Assembly: GCF_037126465.1 (NCBI RefSeq)
Contig: NC_088201.1
Coordinates: 3,291,001-3,355,000 of the forward strand
Direction of reading: 5' to 3'
Source of the DNA: Ornithodoros turicata
Lineage: Eukaryota > Arthropoda > Arachnida > Ixodida > Argasidae
DNA length: 64,000 nucleotides
A model generated the notes under the pieces. The model saw only the letters and a program-made list of their open reading frames with translations, was not told where the DNA came from and did not search any database. Shown here piece by piece: positions 21,891-32,649 of the stretch. Position 1 is the first letter of the stretch. Every line of letters starts with the position of its first letter. The translations under genes and the position numbers were made by a program.

Positions 21891-22431
21891 GTTTAGTGCA
21901 AAGTAAGAAAAAAGGGAAGGGAAAGGTTAGCCACGGTGTGGGCTTGCTATTCCCTAATGCTTTCAAGCAAACAAAAGAAAACAGCTGGGATACAGAAAAT
22001 TATCAAAAAATACAGAAGAAACAGCTCCTTCACTAATCATTGCGCATAGGACGCATCAGAGAACAGCTACAGAGGGTCGGCGCATGAGGACAGGTCTTGA
22101 CATTTTTTGAATTTCCACGACTATATACCTCCGGGAGCAGTTTGATCAACGGTAGAGGGTTCGAGAGCCACCTTTCCGCCGCAGGAGACTTCATCCGAAT
22201 GAAACTTCCTAGCAATCCAGCATCCCCACCTTTAGTGCACCGACAGAAACACAACGTCAGGTTGGACCAGCGAGCTACCAGATAAAGGGTGGAAGCGCCT
22301 GGAATGCATCACAGCCCTCCAGCAGCTGCGATAGAAACGCCAAGTCGTATCGAACAGGACGCTATCGATGTAATGGGCCACGACGATGCACGGTAATGTT
22401 CTCTCTTGATTTCTTTTCTTCTTGTCTTGAT

Positions 22432-22782
22432 TAGAGTCACTAAATAAGCTTCGCTTCAGAGTATCGACACTGAGGTCCAAGGGCGAGCAGGAGCGCCATC
22501 TTGTATCCGGACCACATCCCCAGTTGAAGCGTGTAGAATTGTTGCGCGATAATTCATGTATTGTCCACCAGAGCGTACCGAGGATGTCAAGGTGAGCTCA
22601 AGGCCGTCAACTGCTACTTGTAAACGAAAGGAACATTCCACCCGCGCAAGATTGATGGCACCGTGCGCTAAAGTGCGCAGTGCGCGTGCGCGTTGGAATC
22701 GTGGCGTGGAAACAAGATGGCGCATGCTCGCTCTCGGAACTCAGTGTCGATACTCTGAAGCGAAGCTTATTTAGTGACTCCA
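22432..22782. mobile_element. hB element, short copy, 8-bp duplication GTCTTGAT
   Basis: The ends are TAGAGTCACTAAATAAGC and its inverse, with 46-bp terminal repeats. The identical 8-mers GTCTTGAT are at 22424-22431 and 22783-22790. It is the empty-site reference for the nested hC insertion. Confidence 0.9.
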
Positions 22783-22968
22783 GTCTTGATGAGGGGGAGT
22801 ATGTTGTGTCCGGGTTAGAAAGAGGATACGGAAGTGTGGATTTTTCCAATCACTGCAGAAGAGGTCTGTTCATCGCTCCTTCAATTAAACAACAGTAATG
22901 CTTTGTGACTGTGAGGATTTACAAGTCAAACCAATTAAACGTGTTATTGACCTATATTAGCTCCTTTT

Positions 22969-24010
22969 TTGACACACATTTTCAACTTGTCTTTTACAAT
23001 CGAGGTTTTCCCGTGTATGATGAAAGTGGCTAAGGTGATACTATTAAGTAAAGGTGGAGATCCCAATGTATTTGGCAATTACGGGTCAATATCTTTATCG
23101 CCAGTATTTTCGAAAGGTTTTGAACATATTATTCACGAGAGATTGTCGGCTTTCTTTGTAAAATATGACGTCATTACTGACCGTCAGTTTGGGTTTCGTA
23201 AGTCACGTTCAACTGAGACCGCACGTTTATGTCAAAAAGAACAAATCATTCACAACATCGAAAATAGGCAATTCACCTTAGCAGTCTACATTGACCTCAC
23301 AAAGGCGTTTGACCTTCTTGACCACTCAGTATTACTAAACAAACTAGAAAAGTATGGAATTCGTGGCAATGCACTTTTGCTTCTTTGTTCGTACTTAACT
23401 TCACGCGAGCAATATGTCTCAATAGAGCATCCGAGGGTCCTTGTTGTTTAACCTGTACATTAACGCCATTGTTAATGTGGCATCCGATGCTACGTTTTTT
23501 TATTTATGCCGATGATACTGCTACATTTTTCGCTGGTGCCACAGCTGAGGCAGTAACTCGTATGGCAAACACCGCCCTTCAGGCAATAAGTCACTGGGCA
23601 GAAATTAACCATTTACTAAATACTAACAAAACGGAAGCTGTATTAAGCCAAAAAAACAAAGTAGTAAATAACTCAGTTGATGTAAATCTGGGCCATGATC
23701 AGATTGAAATTGTAAAGGTCGTTAAGGTGCTTGATGTATATTTTTCGGATGACCTATCCCGGGAGTGCCACATATCCCATGTAAAGGTCAAAATATCAAT
23801 ATCGATAGGACGTTTGAACCGTCTGCGTCATGTCTTGCCTTTGAGGGTGAAATTACTTGTATACAATTCACTAATTTTATCTGTCTTGCGCTATTGCCTT
23901 TTAGTCTGGGGCACTGGAACGCAAGGAGACATAACTATAGTTTACTGACCCTACAGAGACAGGCGGTTCGTATAATAGCCGATGTACCTTACGATGCACA
24001 CACACACACA
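22969..24010 (+). pseudogene. Non-LTR retrotransposon reverse transcriptase remnant (CR1/Jockey-like)
   Basis: Frame 1 (to about 23450) has LLSKGGDP, FGFRKSRST and VYIDLTKAFD, which are early RT blocks. A deletion plus frameshift in the T run near 23497 follows. A second frame has FIYADDTATFF (catalytic YADD) and a thumb region with LRYCLLVWG. A third frame begins LLTLQRQAVRII near 23940. There is no endonuclease upstream and no complete 3' end. The block order suits the CR1/Jockey group; I cannot fix the clade. Confidence 0.85.
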
Positions 24011-24018
24011 CACACAGC
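23997..24018. repeat. (CA)n microsatellite in LINE remnant
   Basis: Eleven CA units or so, interrupting the LINE reading frame. Confidence 0.9.
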
Positions 24019-24203
24019 CTTTGTTTGCCACTTTCAAGATAATGAAGATAACCAGTATGTACATCTATCACATGTTCAAGTCTTTTCTAGTTGCTACACG
24101 GCAAAATAATAACGTTACGTTATCCTTGTTTGCGTTACGACACTTGCCACAACGTACTCGTCACTGTGACAAATGGACAATACCCAGGTTTAGGAGTAAC
24201 TAT

Positions 24204-24602
24204 CACTCTAAATCTTTTCACACCTTTAAAGGTGTAATAGCGTGCATGGCGCACGCCTATTTAGGTGTAATTTTGGTAACATCATAATGGAGCACGATTT
24301 TGCACCAATTTTTCTTTACTCGAGTGTTGTCTGTCCTCCAAAAATTTAGTCTTGCAACATCTCAACATTGTTCAACAGTATTGTAGACACTTGCGCGTGC
24401 TCAATTATCGATAGTGATGCATATATGCATTAGCTCGTACCGACGATATCCAAGACATAATGAAAGCAAAATTTGCACTGACACTCGATCTTTAGTAATG
24501 CTTTCCGAATTTTGTAAAATATCATACTGGAGATGCAATGTTACGCAACCAGATTGAATGTGCATAGCGCACACCTTTAAAGGTGTGAAAAAGTTTACAG
24601 TG
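24204..24602. mobile_element. CF3 element inserted downstream of the LINE remnant
   Basis: The ends are CACTCTAAATCTTTTCACAC and the inverse of CACTGTAAACTTTTTCACAC. Both are followed by CTTTAAAGGTGT. The style matches CF2. Flanking dinucleotides are AT and AC, so the 2-bp duplication is not preserved. Confidence 0.65.
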
Positions 24603-24855
24603 ACGGCCATGAGTCCCTGTCTTACGCCCTTACGTACGGTTTGAACAGTTCTCATACCCAGAAGGTGTATGTCAATTTGACCTCTCCTTTTCTTCCTTAA
24701 GATCGTTGTTTATTTAATTTGATATTCGGGATAGCAGCTCAATTTTTTATTTTGTACACAATGCCACTGTAGTATCCTGTCATGGTTGTGTTATAGTTTT
24801 AAAGGTGTATTCTTATGTCAAATTGCGTTCCATATTTCGCACTAAATAGTCTATA

Positions 24856-25302
24856 GGGAGTGACGTTTTCGGGTTAAATGCCTTTCTCAGATTCGGGGGA
24901 TAAAAATCGGGCGCTATTCTTAATATCTGTAATTCGGGGAGAAATCGGGCGATAATTGTGTCTTCGGGTGTTATCGGGTGTTTTTGTTTCTCCTCTTGTC
25001 TATTAAGTCCTTTCCTATTCTTTTTCTTTTTTTTTTTTTTTGCGGGATCGTGATCTTCGGGCGGTAATTCCCGAAGGCATAGACAGTGTTGACACAGATA
25101 GGTGTATTGCTGGGAACGTAAGTGACCCATTCTTACATGCGTTACACGTGGCGACCTTTGTTCGTCTTCGGTGGAAACGTCACTTGAGGATTTCACAGTG
25201 ACTGGAATTCGGGGAGAAATCGGGTTTAACCCGAATTGGTCGGAGATCAGTTCGGGGGGAATAACCGGGCGGAATCGGGTTTAACCCGAAAAAGTCACTC
25301 CC
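24856..25302. mobile_element. J-family inverted-repeat element, copy 1
   Basis: The ends are GGGAGTGACGTTTTCGGGTT and its near inverse (AACCCGAAAAAGTCACTCCC), with TATA on both sides. Repeated AATCGGG and GGGAGAAATCGGG motifs fill the subterminal parts. The minus-strand open frame at 24813-25196 is a by-product. Copy 2 is at 47109-48102. Confidence 0.75.
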
Positions 25303-25303
25303 T

Positions 25304-27414
25304 ATAAAATAGATGATCTTGTTCATTTGCTGCGCATGCCGTCGCGACGATCATGTTAAAGGAGTATAACGCCCTCGTCAAGCAGCCTCGTGCTGCTTTT
25401 TGACTTCCCCCTGATTGTGTTTTTTATTTATTATTTTTTTTTCTGTGGAAGTTGCAATAAAGCATCGTTTACCGTTATCGTTAAGACGTAGATGTTTCTG
25501 CACGCGGTTTTCTAGAAGAAAGGAAGCGCGACATCTTGGACGCGGATCGGCTGTTTCATGAGGACATAACAGAAGACACCCGTTCTTTTCATTTCTGGTG
25601 CAGATTCCAGGAAAAGTCGGCCCCGGAGAACTTCCGGCCTCTCATTCATCAATCCCCGCCAACTTTTATCGGCAGTAATGTCCGCGAACGTCTTGGGTGG
25701 ATCTATCTTAGTCTCGACAAATGAAGCGGGATCGAGTGTCGACCGAGCATGTTAATAAAAGCGGGGAAGAAAAAACACCAGGCGGTGTAGGTAAATGGAC
25801 GTTCCATTTCTGGATGGCATGAACCATGTAGGCATTGACTGTGTAGTCAGCGAAAATTCGATATCAGGCTATATGAAGGAGCTCTGAAAGGAAATCTTTC
25901 CAACCTTGTCCGGCACATCTATCCAGAAATACCGCGATGTTTATGGCAGCTCCAAGATCGTATTCATATACCAAAGCTATATACATCACACGCTCCCTTA
26001 TTATGCTCAGAGTGATTGTGGAAAATATTTTCATTACATTAGCCCTTCTAATTGAACCACTTTACATTACCCACTTTACCACTTTACCTATTTTTTTTTT
26101 TCAATCATCATCATCATCATCATCAACATTCAGCGCGTTCACCGCCGTGACACGAAAACCGCGGCGCCCTCTTTAGTGAACTTTAGCATCTACACGAACC
26201 TTACGGTCGTATCTCAAAATTCATCAAGCATGAGTCAAAACACACAATAATTTCTACCTGTGATATAATAGCGAGTCGACCGTGACTTTACAAAAACGCG
26301 CTGGAAAAGCAGCAATGAAAATGAAGGGGCCGACCTGCCGGGGATGTCACATTGTCCCAGGGTTCCAAATCCCAGGTCACAAAATCCGCAATACCAAAAT
26401 CCCAAATCAGCAGTATCAAGACTTATTATCTGCGAGGGCCGTGTTTCGAAATGGAATATTGGGCAACGTGTCAGCTTCGCATGTTGTCGATGTCCGTCCA
26501 ATTCGTTTTAGCTTAGCAGGGTGGACGCGCTGGAGCAACACAGAAAGAAAACCACGTTGGTTATAGTTTATGATTCAGTGAGGCCTATTGTGATTGTATA
26601 GTGATCGAGACCAAAGCTAGTCCAAGTTTATTGACTACGGGTCCTCGCGCGTGTTCTAGGCGGTGCTATTGGGGGTTTCGAACGTCTGGGGCTTTGTACC
26701 TGTGGATTCTTAACTATAGGATTTCGTAATACCCCCGACATGCCTGCGTGACATAATCGGATCCCGCGTGTCGTAGCACAAGTCCGCTACAGACATAGCG
26801 TACGGACCAGGGCTTTAGGGTGTGCACATCAAAGACCTCGCTTCCGGTCAGCTATAGGAACGTCCTTCTTGAATCTGGTATTTGTTGCGCCTCAGTCATT
26901 TATGAAGGAAGCCATTCACTGTTGGCGGTGTAGTTTGTTGCTTGTTAATCCAGCACGGGTTATGCATCTGACAGGGAACGCTAAGTACTTTGAATCTGCC
27001 ACTAACTTTTGCGGTAAAACCACTCGGGGCGACGTCTGGTTGGAAATATAACTCGCAATTTGTCAAGCAACAGTGGTCTATGTTCCCGACTGTGGCTTGC
27101 TGCTCATGATGGCTACGTAGCCGACTTCTTTCGTCTTAGACACAGTCAGGCAGAGGCGTCTACTTTTCGGGGGAGACAAGTGGGAAATGTGTGTGTTCTT
27201 GCTTCCCGAAAGGTGTCGTTTTGGCGCCCTTTTAGGCAAGCTCAGGGGTGCCCCCCCCCCCCTCCTGCTCTATAGACGCCGGCCCTGGCAAATGTAATGT
27301 AGTTTTGGCGCCGTACTTGACAAGCAATGCGCAGTTTGTGGCGACTTGAACGCAATGTTGCGCGTAATTTTCAATTTTAATTTTCTAAAAAAAAACGATG
27401 AGCGCAATTGGGAC
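25304..27414. other. No gene recognised
   Basis: There is a GCAATAAAGCATCG motif near 25455 that could be a retroelement 3' end, an (ATC)n tract at 26104-26125 and a C run near 27250. The small frames at 25536, 25937, 26282 and 27060 (+) lack motifs. Confidence 0.35.
26104..26125. repeat. (ATC)n microsatellite
   Basis: Seven ATC units. Confidence 0.9.
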
Positions 27415-27422
27415 GTAAGAGT

Positions 27423-27948
27423 CAGTGATGGCCAGTAGTTAACTACATGTAGTTAAACTACTAGTTAAACTACCTGATTGTAGTTAAAAAGTAGTTATCA
27501 ACTACCTGCAGAAATATAGTGGCAACTACTAGTTAAACTACTATTTCGAGTAGTTAACTACAGTAGTTAGGTTACTGAATGCGCCAACTACTTCAGATTT
27601 TGCCACAAGCTTTACGGCACGATTGTGCTTCCGATTTTTACCTTGAGCTACTTGTTTGATGAGAACGGAGGTGCAGAGCAATTGTGCCGTACATGTGTAC
27701 TAAATCTTCACTTTTATCACTGCTTGTGATTCATATTTAGGTGTCCAAGAACACTATAGAATGGGATTGGTGTTGATGGACAACGTTAAGTAGTTAGAGA
27801 TGTAGTTAAAATACATTGCAGTAGTTAAAGAAGTAGTTTTAACTACCTCCCCTGAAAAGTAGTTGAACTACTAGTTAAACTACTCTCATCACAAAGTAGT
27901 TAGTAGTTATAGTTAAACTACTGTAGAAGTAGTTAGTGGCCATCACTG
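27423..27948. mobile_element. hA-style element with GTAGTTAAC arrays, 8-bp duplication GTAAGAGT
   Basis: The ends are CAGTGATGGCCAGTAGTTAA and its inverse. The identical 8-mers GTAAGAGT are at 27415-27422 and 27949-27956. The arms are arrays of GTAGTTAAACTAC-type units and the centre is about 200 bp of unique sequence. Confidence 0.9.
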
Positions 27949-28019
27949 GTAAGAGTACTGAAGGTTATCCAATGGATAGATTTTCTGTGATTGCAACTCT
28001 ACTAATGCTTTACATTACC

Positions 28020-28180
28020 TTACAGGCAAAGAGGCGGTGGGATCAAATCCTGCCTGTGGTTTTCTGACCGGCTTTTCAGGAGCAGTTCCCCATGAAGTCG
28101 GCCTAAGACGCATATCTTCATTCCTTCCTGCTTTCCTCGTGTCCACGTCTCTATACTCTGCTTATAGCACTTGGCGGTGG
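28020..28180 (+). mobile_element. SINE-2 copy
   Basis: A tRNA-like GGGATCAAATCCTGCC head is at the low end, then AAGTCGGCCTAAGACGCAT (inverse of the shared body), then an inverse of the SINE-2 tail near 28150-28175. It is oriented plus and diverged. Confidence 0.55.
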
Positions 28181-28449
28181 TAACGCGACAAACACAAAAA
28201 ATCCCCAAGTAACCCGGGTTACTATCGGACAACTGGTAAACGGAAACCGAAACACGACGTCACTTTTGAGCGTCACGCGAGACAGATAAGGAAATACTTT
28301 CTGGGCCCGTTTGGTACAATAGACTTGGAACGGAAGGATTTTCTGAACGGGACGATGCCGGCAAAATGCCGAGAGAACACATGACGGGGCAAACTGTGCG
28401 GGACAAAATAAGGCAGGTTGGTTTCCACTATTCGTGTATACCATACCTG

Positions 28450-28698
28450 CACTCTTAAAAATGAACTTCACCGCATAGCACGCTGCTAGCCAACCATCAT
28501 CTCGAATGATATCGTTATCTGCCCTGATTTGTTGAAAACGGGAGGCGTACGCCTTTTCTGTGACGCTTATGCTGTTCATAATTGTCACAAAAAAGGCGTA
28601 CGCCCCCCGTTTTCAACAAATCAGGGCAGATAACGACATCATTCGAGATGATGGTTGGCTAGGAGCGTGCTATGTGGTGAAGTTCATTTCTAAGAGTG
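28450..28698. mobile_element. CF1a foldback MITE, TG duplication with known empty site
   Basis: A full hairpin flanked by TG on both sides. The sibling host at 35026 reads ATACCTGGGTAAATTAC without the insert, so the 2-bp TG duplication is real. Confidence 0.95.
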
Positions 28699-28852
28699 TG
28701 GGTAAATTACTTCTAAAATGTAATTAAATTACATGACTCATTACTGCAATTGAAATGTAATGAAATTACATTACAATTACTACGAAAAAATAATGACATT
28801 ACTAAGTCATTACAGCGAGCTAAATCACACCCTTCTATTTGTCTCTTCTATA

Positions 28853-28904
28853 CCCTTAAAAAATGAACTTCACCGCAATGCGGTGAAGTTCATTTTTAAG
28901 AGCG
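28853..28904. mobile_element. Minimal 52-bp CF1 (terminal repeats only)
   Basis: The left terminal repeat (CCCTTAAAAAATGAACTTCA) joins the right one directly at CCGCAATGCGG. TA lies on both sides (28851-28852 and 28905-28906). It is either a deletion derivative that kept both tips or a self-contained minimal element. Confidence 0.8.
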
Positions 28905-29326
28905 TACGTGTCAGCGTGCCACGTATGACGTATCGTTCCACAATGTAGAGACGAAGATGACACAATGTACAGGAAGGTTGTCCGGAGCGTGGGGCCCGCA
29001 AACAATGATTCTCGCAAGCTACAAACCGTTAACCTGAACACTCGATTCTTATGTAAAAAGCAATAAGTAATGTCACTAAAATTACTGCCCAAATGTAATT
29101 TAAATTACATATTAGAAATTACGTAATGTCAAAAGTAATGCATTACATTACAAATTTCAAGAAAAAGTAATTCATTACTGTAATGACATTACTACCCAGG
29201 TATGGCGTATATACAGTTGCCGAATAACTACGAAACGAAAAGTAGCAGCACCAGTAATGCGGGGTAAATAAATTAAAAGTTATAATAATTGGTGGCTTTA
29301 CGTCGCGAGGCAATTATGATCACCAG

Positions 29327-29535
29327 CGATGGCAGAGTGGTCGGTCTGCATGCGAATTAATTCTGTCCACATGAGAGTTCTCTAGCGTCCGCCCAATGCT
29401 CTGCACACGGTACACAGTATAAAATAACGTCCCTCGCGCCAAGACGGCGTGTCTAAGCAGCTTGTATACCCTGCCACCAAAAAGTTGCTGGCGGCAGGGT
29501 TCGAACCCGCAACCAACTGATCCGCGGAGGCCGAT
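29327..29535 (-). repeat. tRNA-related repeat, SINE-like
   Basis: On minus there is a T-arm-like GCGGGTTCGAACCCTGCC. At the other end, on plus, is GCGATGGCAGAGTGGTCGGT, which resembles a tRNA A box. No other copy is seen in the window, so the family is not defined. Confidence 0.4.
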
Positions 29536-29659
29536 AAATGGTTGTGGCACGTTAGAGTATTTGAGGAAAAAAATATTATTTATAATAAATATAAATATAT
29601 AATAATTAATATATATATATACAAAATGAAAAAAAATAGCCGGAGCTGTCCAGTACTGG

Positions 29660-29680
29660 CATGGCGACGTTTGAGTTACA

Positions 29681-29716
<36 letters not shown>

Positions 29717-29737
29717 TGTAACTCAAACGTCGCCATG
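29660..29737. repeat. Perfect 78-nt palindrome with (TA)n centre
   Basis: The arms start CATGGCGACGTTTGAGTTAC and meet in an uninterrupted AT-alternating centre. More (TA)n follows to about 29765. It is cruciform-prone and may be expanding. Confidence 0.9.
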
Positions 29738-29904
29738 TCGCCATATATATATATATATATATATTATATGTGCAACTGCTGAATATGTATATATTCTTGG
29801 AGACTCTCAGACTAAATAATAAACATAATCAATAAATACATAAATCATCATTTTAATCCCAGGTCTCGACTGATGCCAACGACGTTTGTATCCCGCAGTT
29901 GAGG

Positions 29905-30045
29905 AAAGATCATGGATTTCCTGGAGGAAGTAGACTCGCTGCCACCAAGTGTGCGTGTCATGGTTCTACACTGTGGAACCAACGCTGTGCCACTTTTGGA
30001 CCCCCAGGAGGCATTCTCCCACTACCAAACCTATTTAAGTAATGT
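29905..30045 (+). pseudogene. SGNH-hydrolase-like fragment, LINE ORF1-type
   Basis: The frame reads PPSVRVMVLHCGTNAVPLLD, resembling the GxND block of SGNH/GDSL esterases (here GTNA, so the Asp position is lost). Such esterases are known as ORF1 domains in CR1-clade LINEs. Only about 45 codons are recognisable. Downstream (30069-30110) is a GACGAAGACAG...GAAACGTCG motif seen near the 3' ends of several retroelements. Confidence 0.45.
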
Positions 30046-30179
30046 GTAACCAGCTACGCATCTTTTGTCCTGACGAAGACAGTGCCACTGTCGAAACGTC
30101 GACACCTTGCCCATTTTACTTTTTAACGTCTCCCTATCTAATAAACTAGTGTTTGTAACTTCCCTAAAATCTGTTTCCG

Positions 30180-31000
30180 CGTCTTTTTTTGAACTACTAT
30201 ATATAAATAATATATAATAATATAATAATTATAAATATAAATATTATTATAAAGTATTTAAAAAATATATTAAGTAAGTGTCGAGATAGATACTGTCCAG
30301 CTGTAATGTCAGATGATTCAGAAAGCACATGTCAGAGACGATTGAGTTTGAGTTTAAAAATATATATACTGTATATAAAAAGAGCCGATTGAGTTTTGTA
30401 CGCGTTCATTGCCTTTTGCCGTAGAACACAGCGAGAAAGATGGTCACCGGTGCGGCCGTTTTTCAAACGGAATTGAACCGTTTCAAAGAACAATTCCCAA
30501 TTGCAAGTTAGTGTGATCTCTCAGAGATTATCGTGTGTATAAGTGTAATTACTAGTTGAATTACGACATATTGCTTCTGCGCTATATTGAGCTATAGGAC
30601 ATGCAAAGCCGTCTGTCAGCCGTCTGGTGCCTGTCACAGCCCCTGCGAGTCAGTGGCGTTTGCAACGATCCCAAGAACGTAATCCAAGTTGCACTATAAG
30701 CAAAGCCCTTGGCGGTCATGGGGGCCGGTCAACGCGGTTCTTCTCGGTTTAATTCAGTCCAGTCGAACAGGGACAAATCATTGGCGTCAAACTGTTAAAT
30801 TTGGCGATACCGCGCAAGTTTACGGGCCGCACGCAGGTATTATTCACAAATGTCACAACTTTTAGTCGTCACAAATGATATTTCACTCTCACAACTATTG
30901 ATCCGTTACAACAACAACAACGCCAACAATAGATGATGACGATGAGATGGGGTGTTTCACCGCGGCGGTGCGGTATCCTACCCCATTGCACGTGGAACAT
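30180..31000. other. No gene recognised
   Basis: AT-rich spacer from 30190 to 30380, then about 600 bp without a domain or repeat I can place. Confidence 0.35.
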
Positions 31001-31004
31001 TATA

Positions 31005-31901
31005 CAGGGTGTTTCAAAAAACGTGTCATGCGGAATTTCTAAAAAAACGGAGCGACGGAAAAATACGGGGTAAACGGCATTTGTGTGGCAACTGAATTTG
31101 CCATCTTGCAAAAATATTTTCATTTGATTTTAATTAAAATAAATTGAATTTCTTTAATTGAACTTCAAAATTTCCCAAGTCAACCTCACGTTTTTTTTAC
31201 AGAATCAGAGAACCCGTAGCGAACTTAGTCAGACCCATCAGGAAATCCGCTCGATATTGCAAATGGTACTGCCCAAAAAAAGTCCCGAAATTGAGGCTTC
31301 AAAGTTTCGGGTATTCAACGGCGCACGAAATCAGAGGCAAGATTCGTGGAAAGGAGGACTTGCTCCTGCCCCCATGAAAGACAGAAGGTCGAAAAAAAAA
31401 ACAGGGCGGGAAAAAAGAGGCGGAATCATTTTTGTTTGCCGCTTATCAACGTATGGTGGAATGCCACCCGCCTTGTTATCGGCGCGTCTTGTGGTGCACG
31501 CGGGTCCGGCGATAAACTGTTCTAGCTTCATTGGGGCAGGAACATGTCCTGCCCAACGCGCATCTTTGCGACTAATTTGGTACGCTGTTGAATACCCGAA
31601 ACTCTGAAGCCTCAACTTCGGGACTTTTTTTGGGCAATTCCCTTTGCAATATCGAGCGGATTTCTTGGTGGTTCTGACTAAGTTCGCTACGGGTTCTCTG
31701 ATTCTGTAAAAAAAACGTTAGGTTGACTTGGGAAATTTTGAAGTTCAACTAAAGAAATTCAATTTATTTTAATTAAAATCAAATGAAAATATTTTTGCAA
31801 GATGGCAAATTCAGTTGTCAAACAAATGCCGTTTACCCCGTATTTTTCCGTCGCCCCGTTTTTTTATAAAGTCCGAATGACACGTTTTTTGAAACACCCT
31901 G
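31005..31901. mobile_element. K-family giant foldback, TA duplication
   Basis: The ends are CAGGGTGTTTCAAAAAACGT and its near inverse. TA is at 31003-31004 and 31902-31903. The arms are about 320 bp and differ at scattered bases, around a centre of about 240 bp. Frames on + (31158-31607) and - (31331-31615) are palindrome by-products. A related end is at 20199. Confidence 0.85.
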
Positions 31902-32469
31902 TATGAAGATGATGAAGGAAGGATGAAAATACGGGGAGGAATTTTAAGCGTCTGGAGCAATCCAGTGGACGACGGGAAGTCCATGAACAGGTGAAGAACC
32001 CGATGATGGAGCACAAGATCTTCATAGGGGGCCAATGAGTGCAGCTAAATTGATCGGCCTCTTGCTGATACGGGCAATCTCATCACACAGTATCCGCCTT
32101 TGCGGGCGGCAGATTGCACATTCCATCTTTACAAGTTGTATGGGAAGAAAACGGAAAACGCTATACTTGGAAAATATCCGACAACAACTATGCTTTGGCG
32201 CTGATACATGCAACTCCGTTATCTGTATTATTGGTACTCGGTATATACGTCTATGTTACGATAATCTGTTCATAACTCTTGCATCGTATCTTCGAAACCC
32301 AAGGCGAAACAAAGAAAACCGATCAAGGGTGCTCGCGGCAGTTTCATCCCGCCACAGGCTCTGCGACCTATGAAACAAATTATAATTGATCCGATGAACT
32401 CATATTCCTTCTGATTACCAACTATATGATGTTCATACAGTCTCCACAGAAGCAAGGATGGGTGAGATA

Positions 32470-32640
32470 TTTCAAAAAAAGTAAAGTTACTTTGTACAGT
32501 TACATCTAGCTTGTGAGAACAACACTACACAACAACAACTACAGAGAACAACGGTTTACCTACGTTTTCAAGTATAAATAGTTACAGCTATACAGTTAGC
32601 ATGTTAAAGTAACGTAGCCGTCATACAGTTACTGTTTAAG
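32470..32640. repeat. Degraded hA-like GTTAC stretch
   Basis: Loose GTTAC motifs (AAAGTTACTTTGTACAGTTAC near the start, CATACAGTTACTG near the end) without definable ends. Confidence 0.35.
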
Positions 32641-32649
32641 AAACGAAAT

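Larger units (their letters stand above)
28441..29205. mobile_element. hA-style element with AATTAC arrays, host of two CF1 elements
   Basis: The ends are CCATACCTGGGTAAATTAC (interrupted after CCTG) and its inverse. The flanks CGTGTATA and CGTATATA differ at one base. The arms are GTAATGAAATTAC-like. The element is interrupted by CF1a at 28450 and a 52-bp mini CF1 at 28853. A sibling is at 35026. Confidence 0.8.

Noticed and set aside
24813..25196. 127-residue Lys-rich frame on -
   Set aside because: It is contained in the J element and depends on a poly-T tract; the sibling J copy does not preserve it.
28151..28588. 145-residue frame on -
   Set aside because: Its N-terminal part is the translated CF1a hairpin, found in many other copies.
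31158..31607. 149-residue open frame on +
   Set aside because: It lies in the K foldback and is matched by a minus frame from the same inverted repeat.
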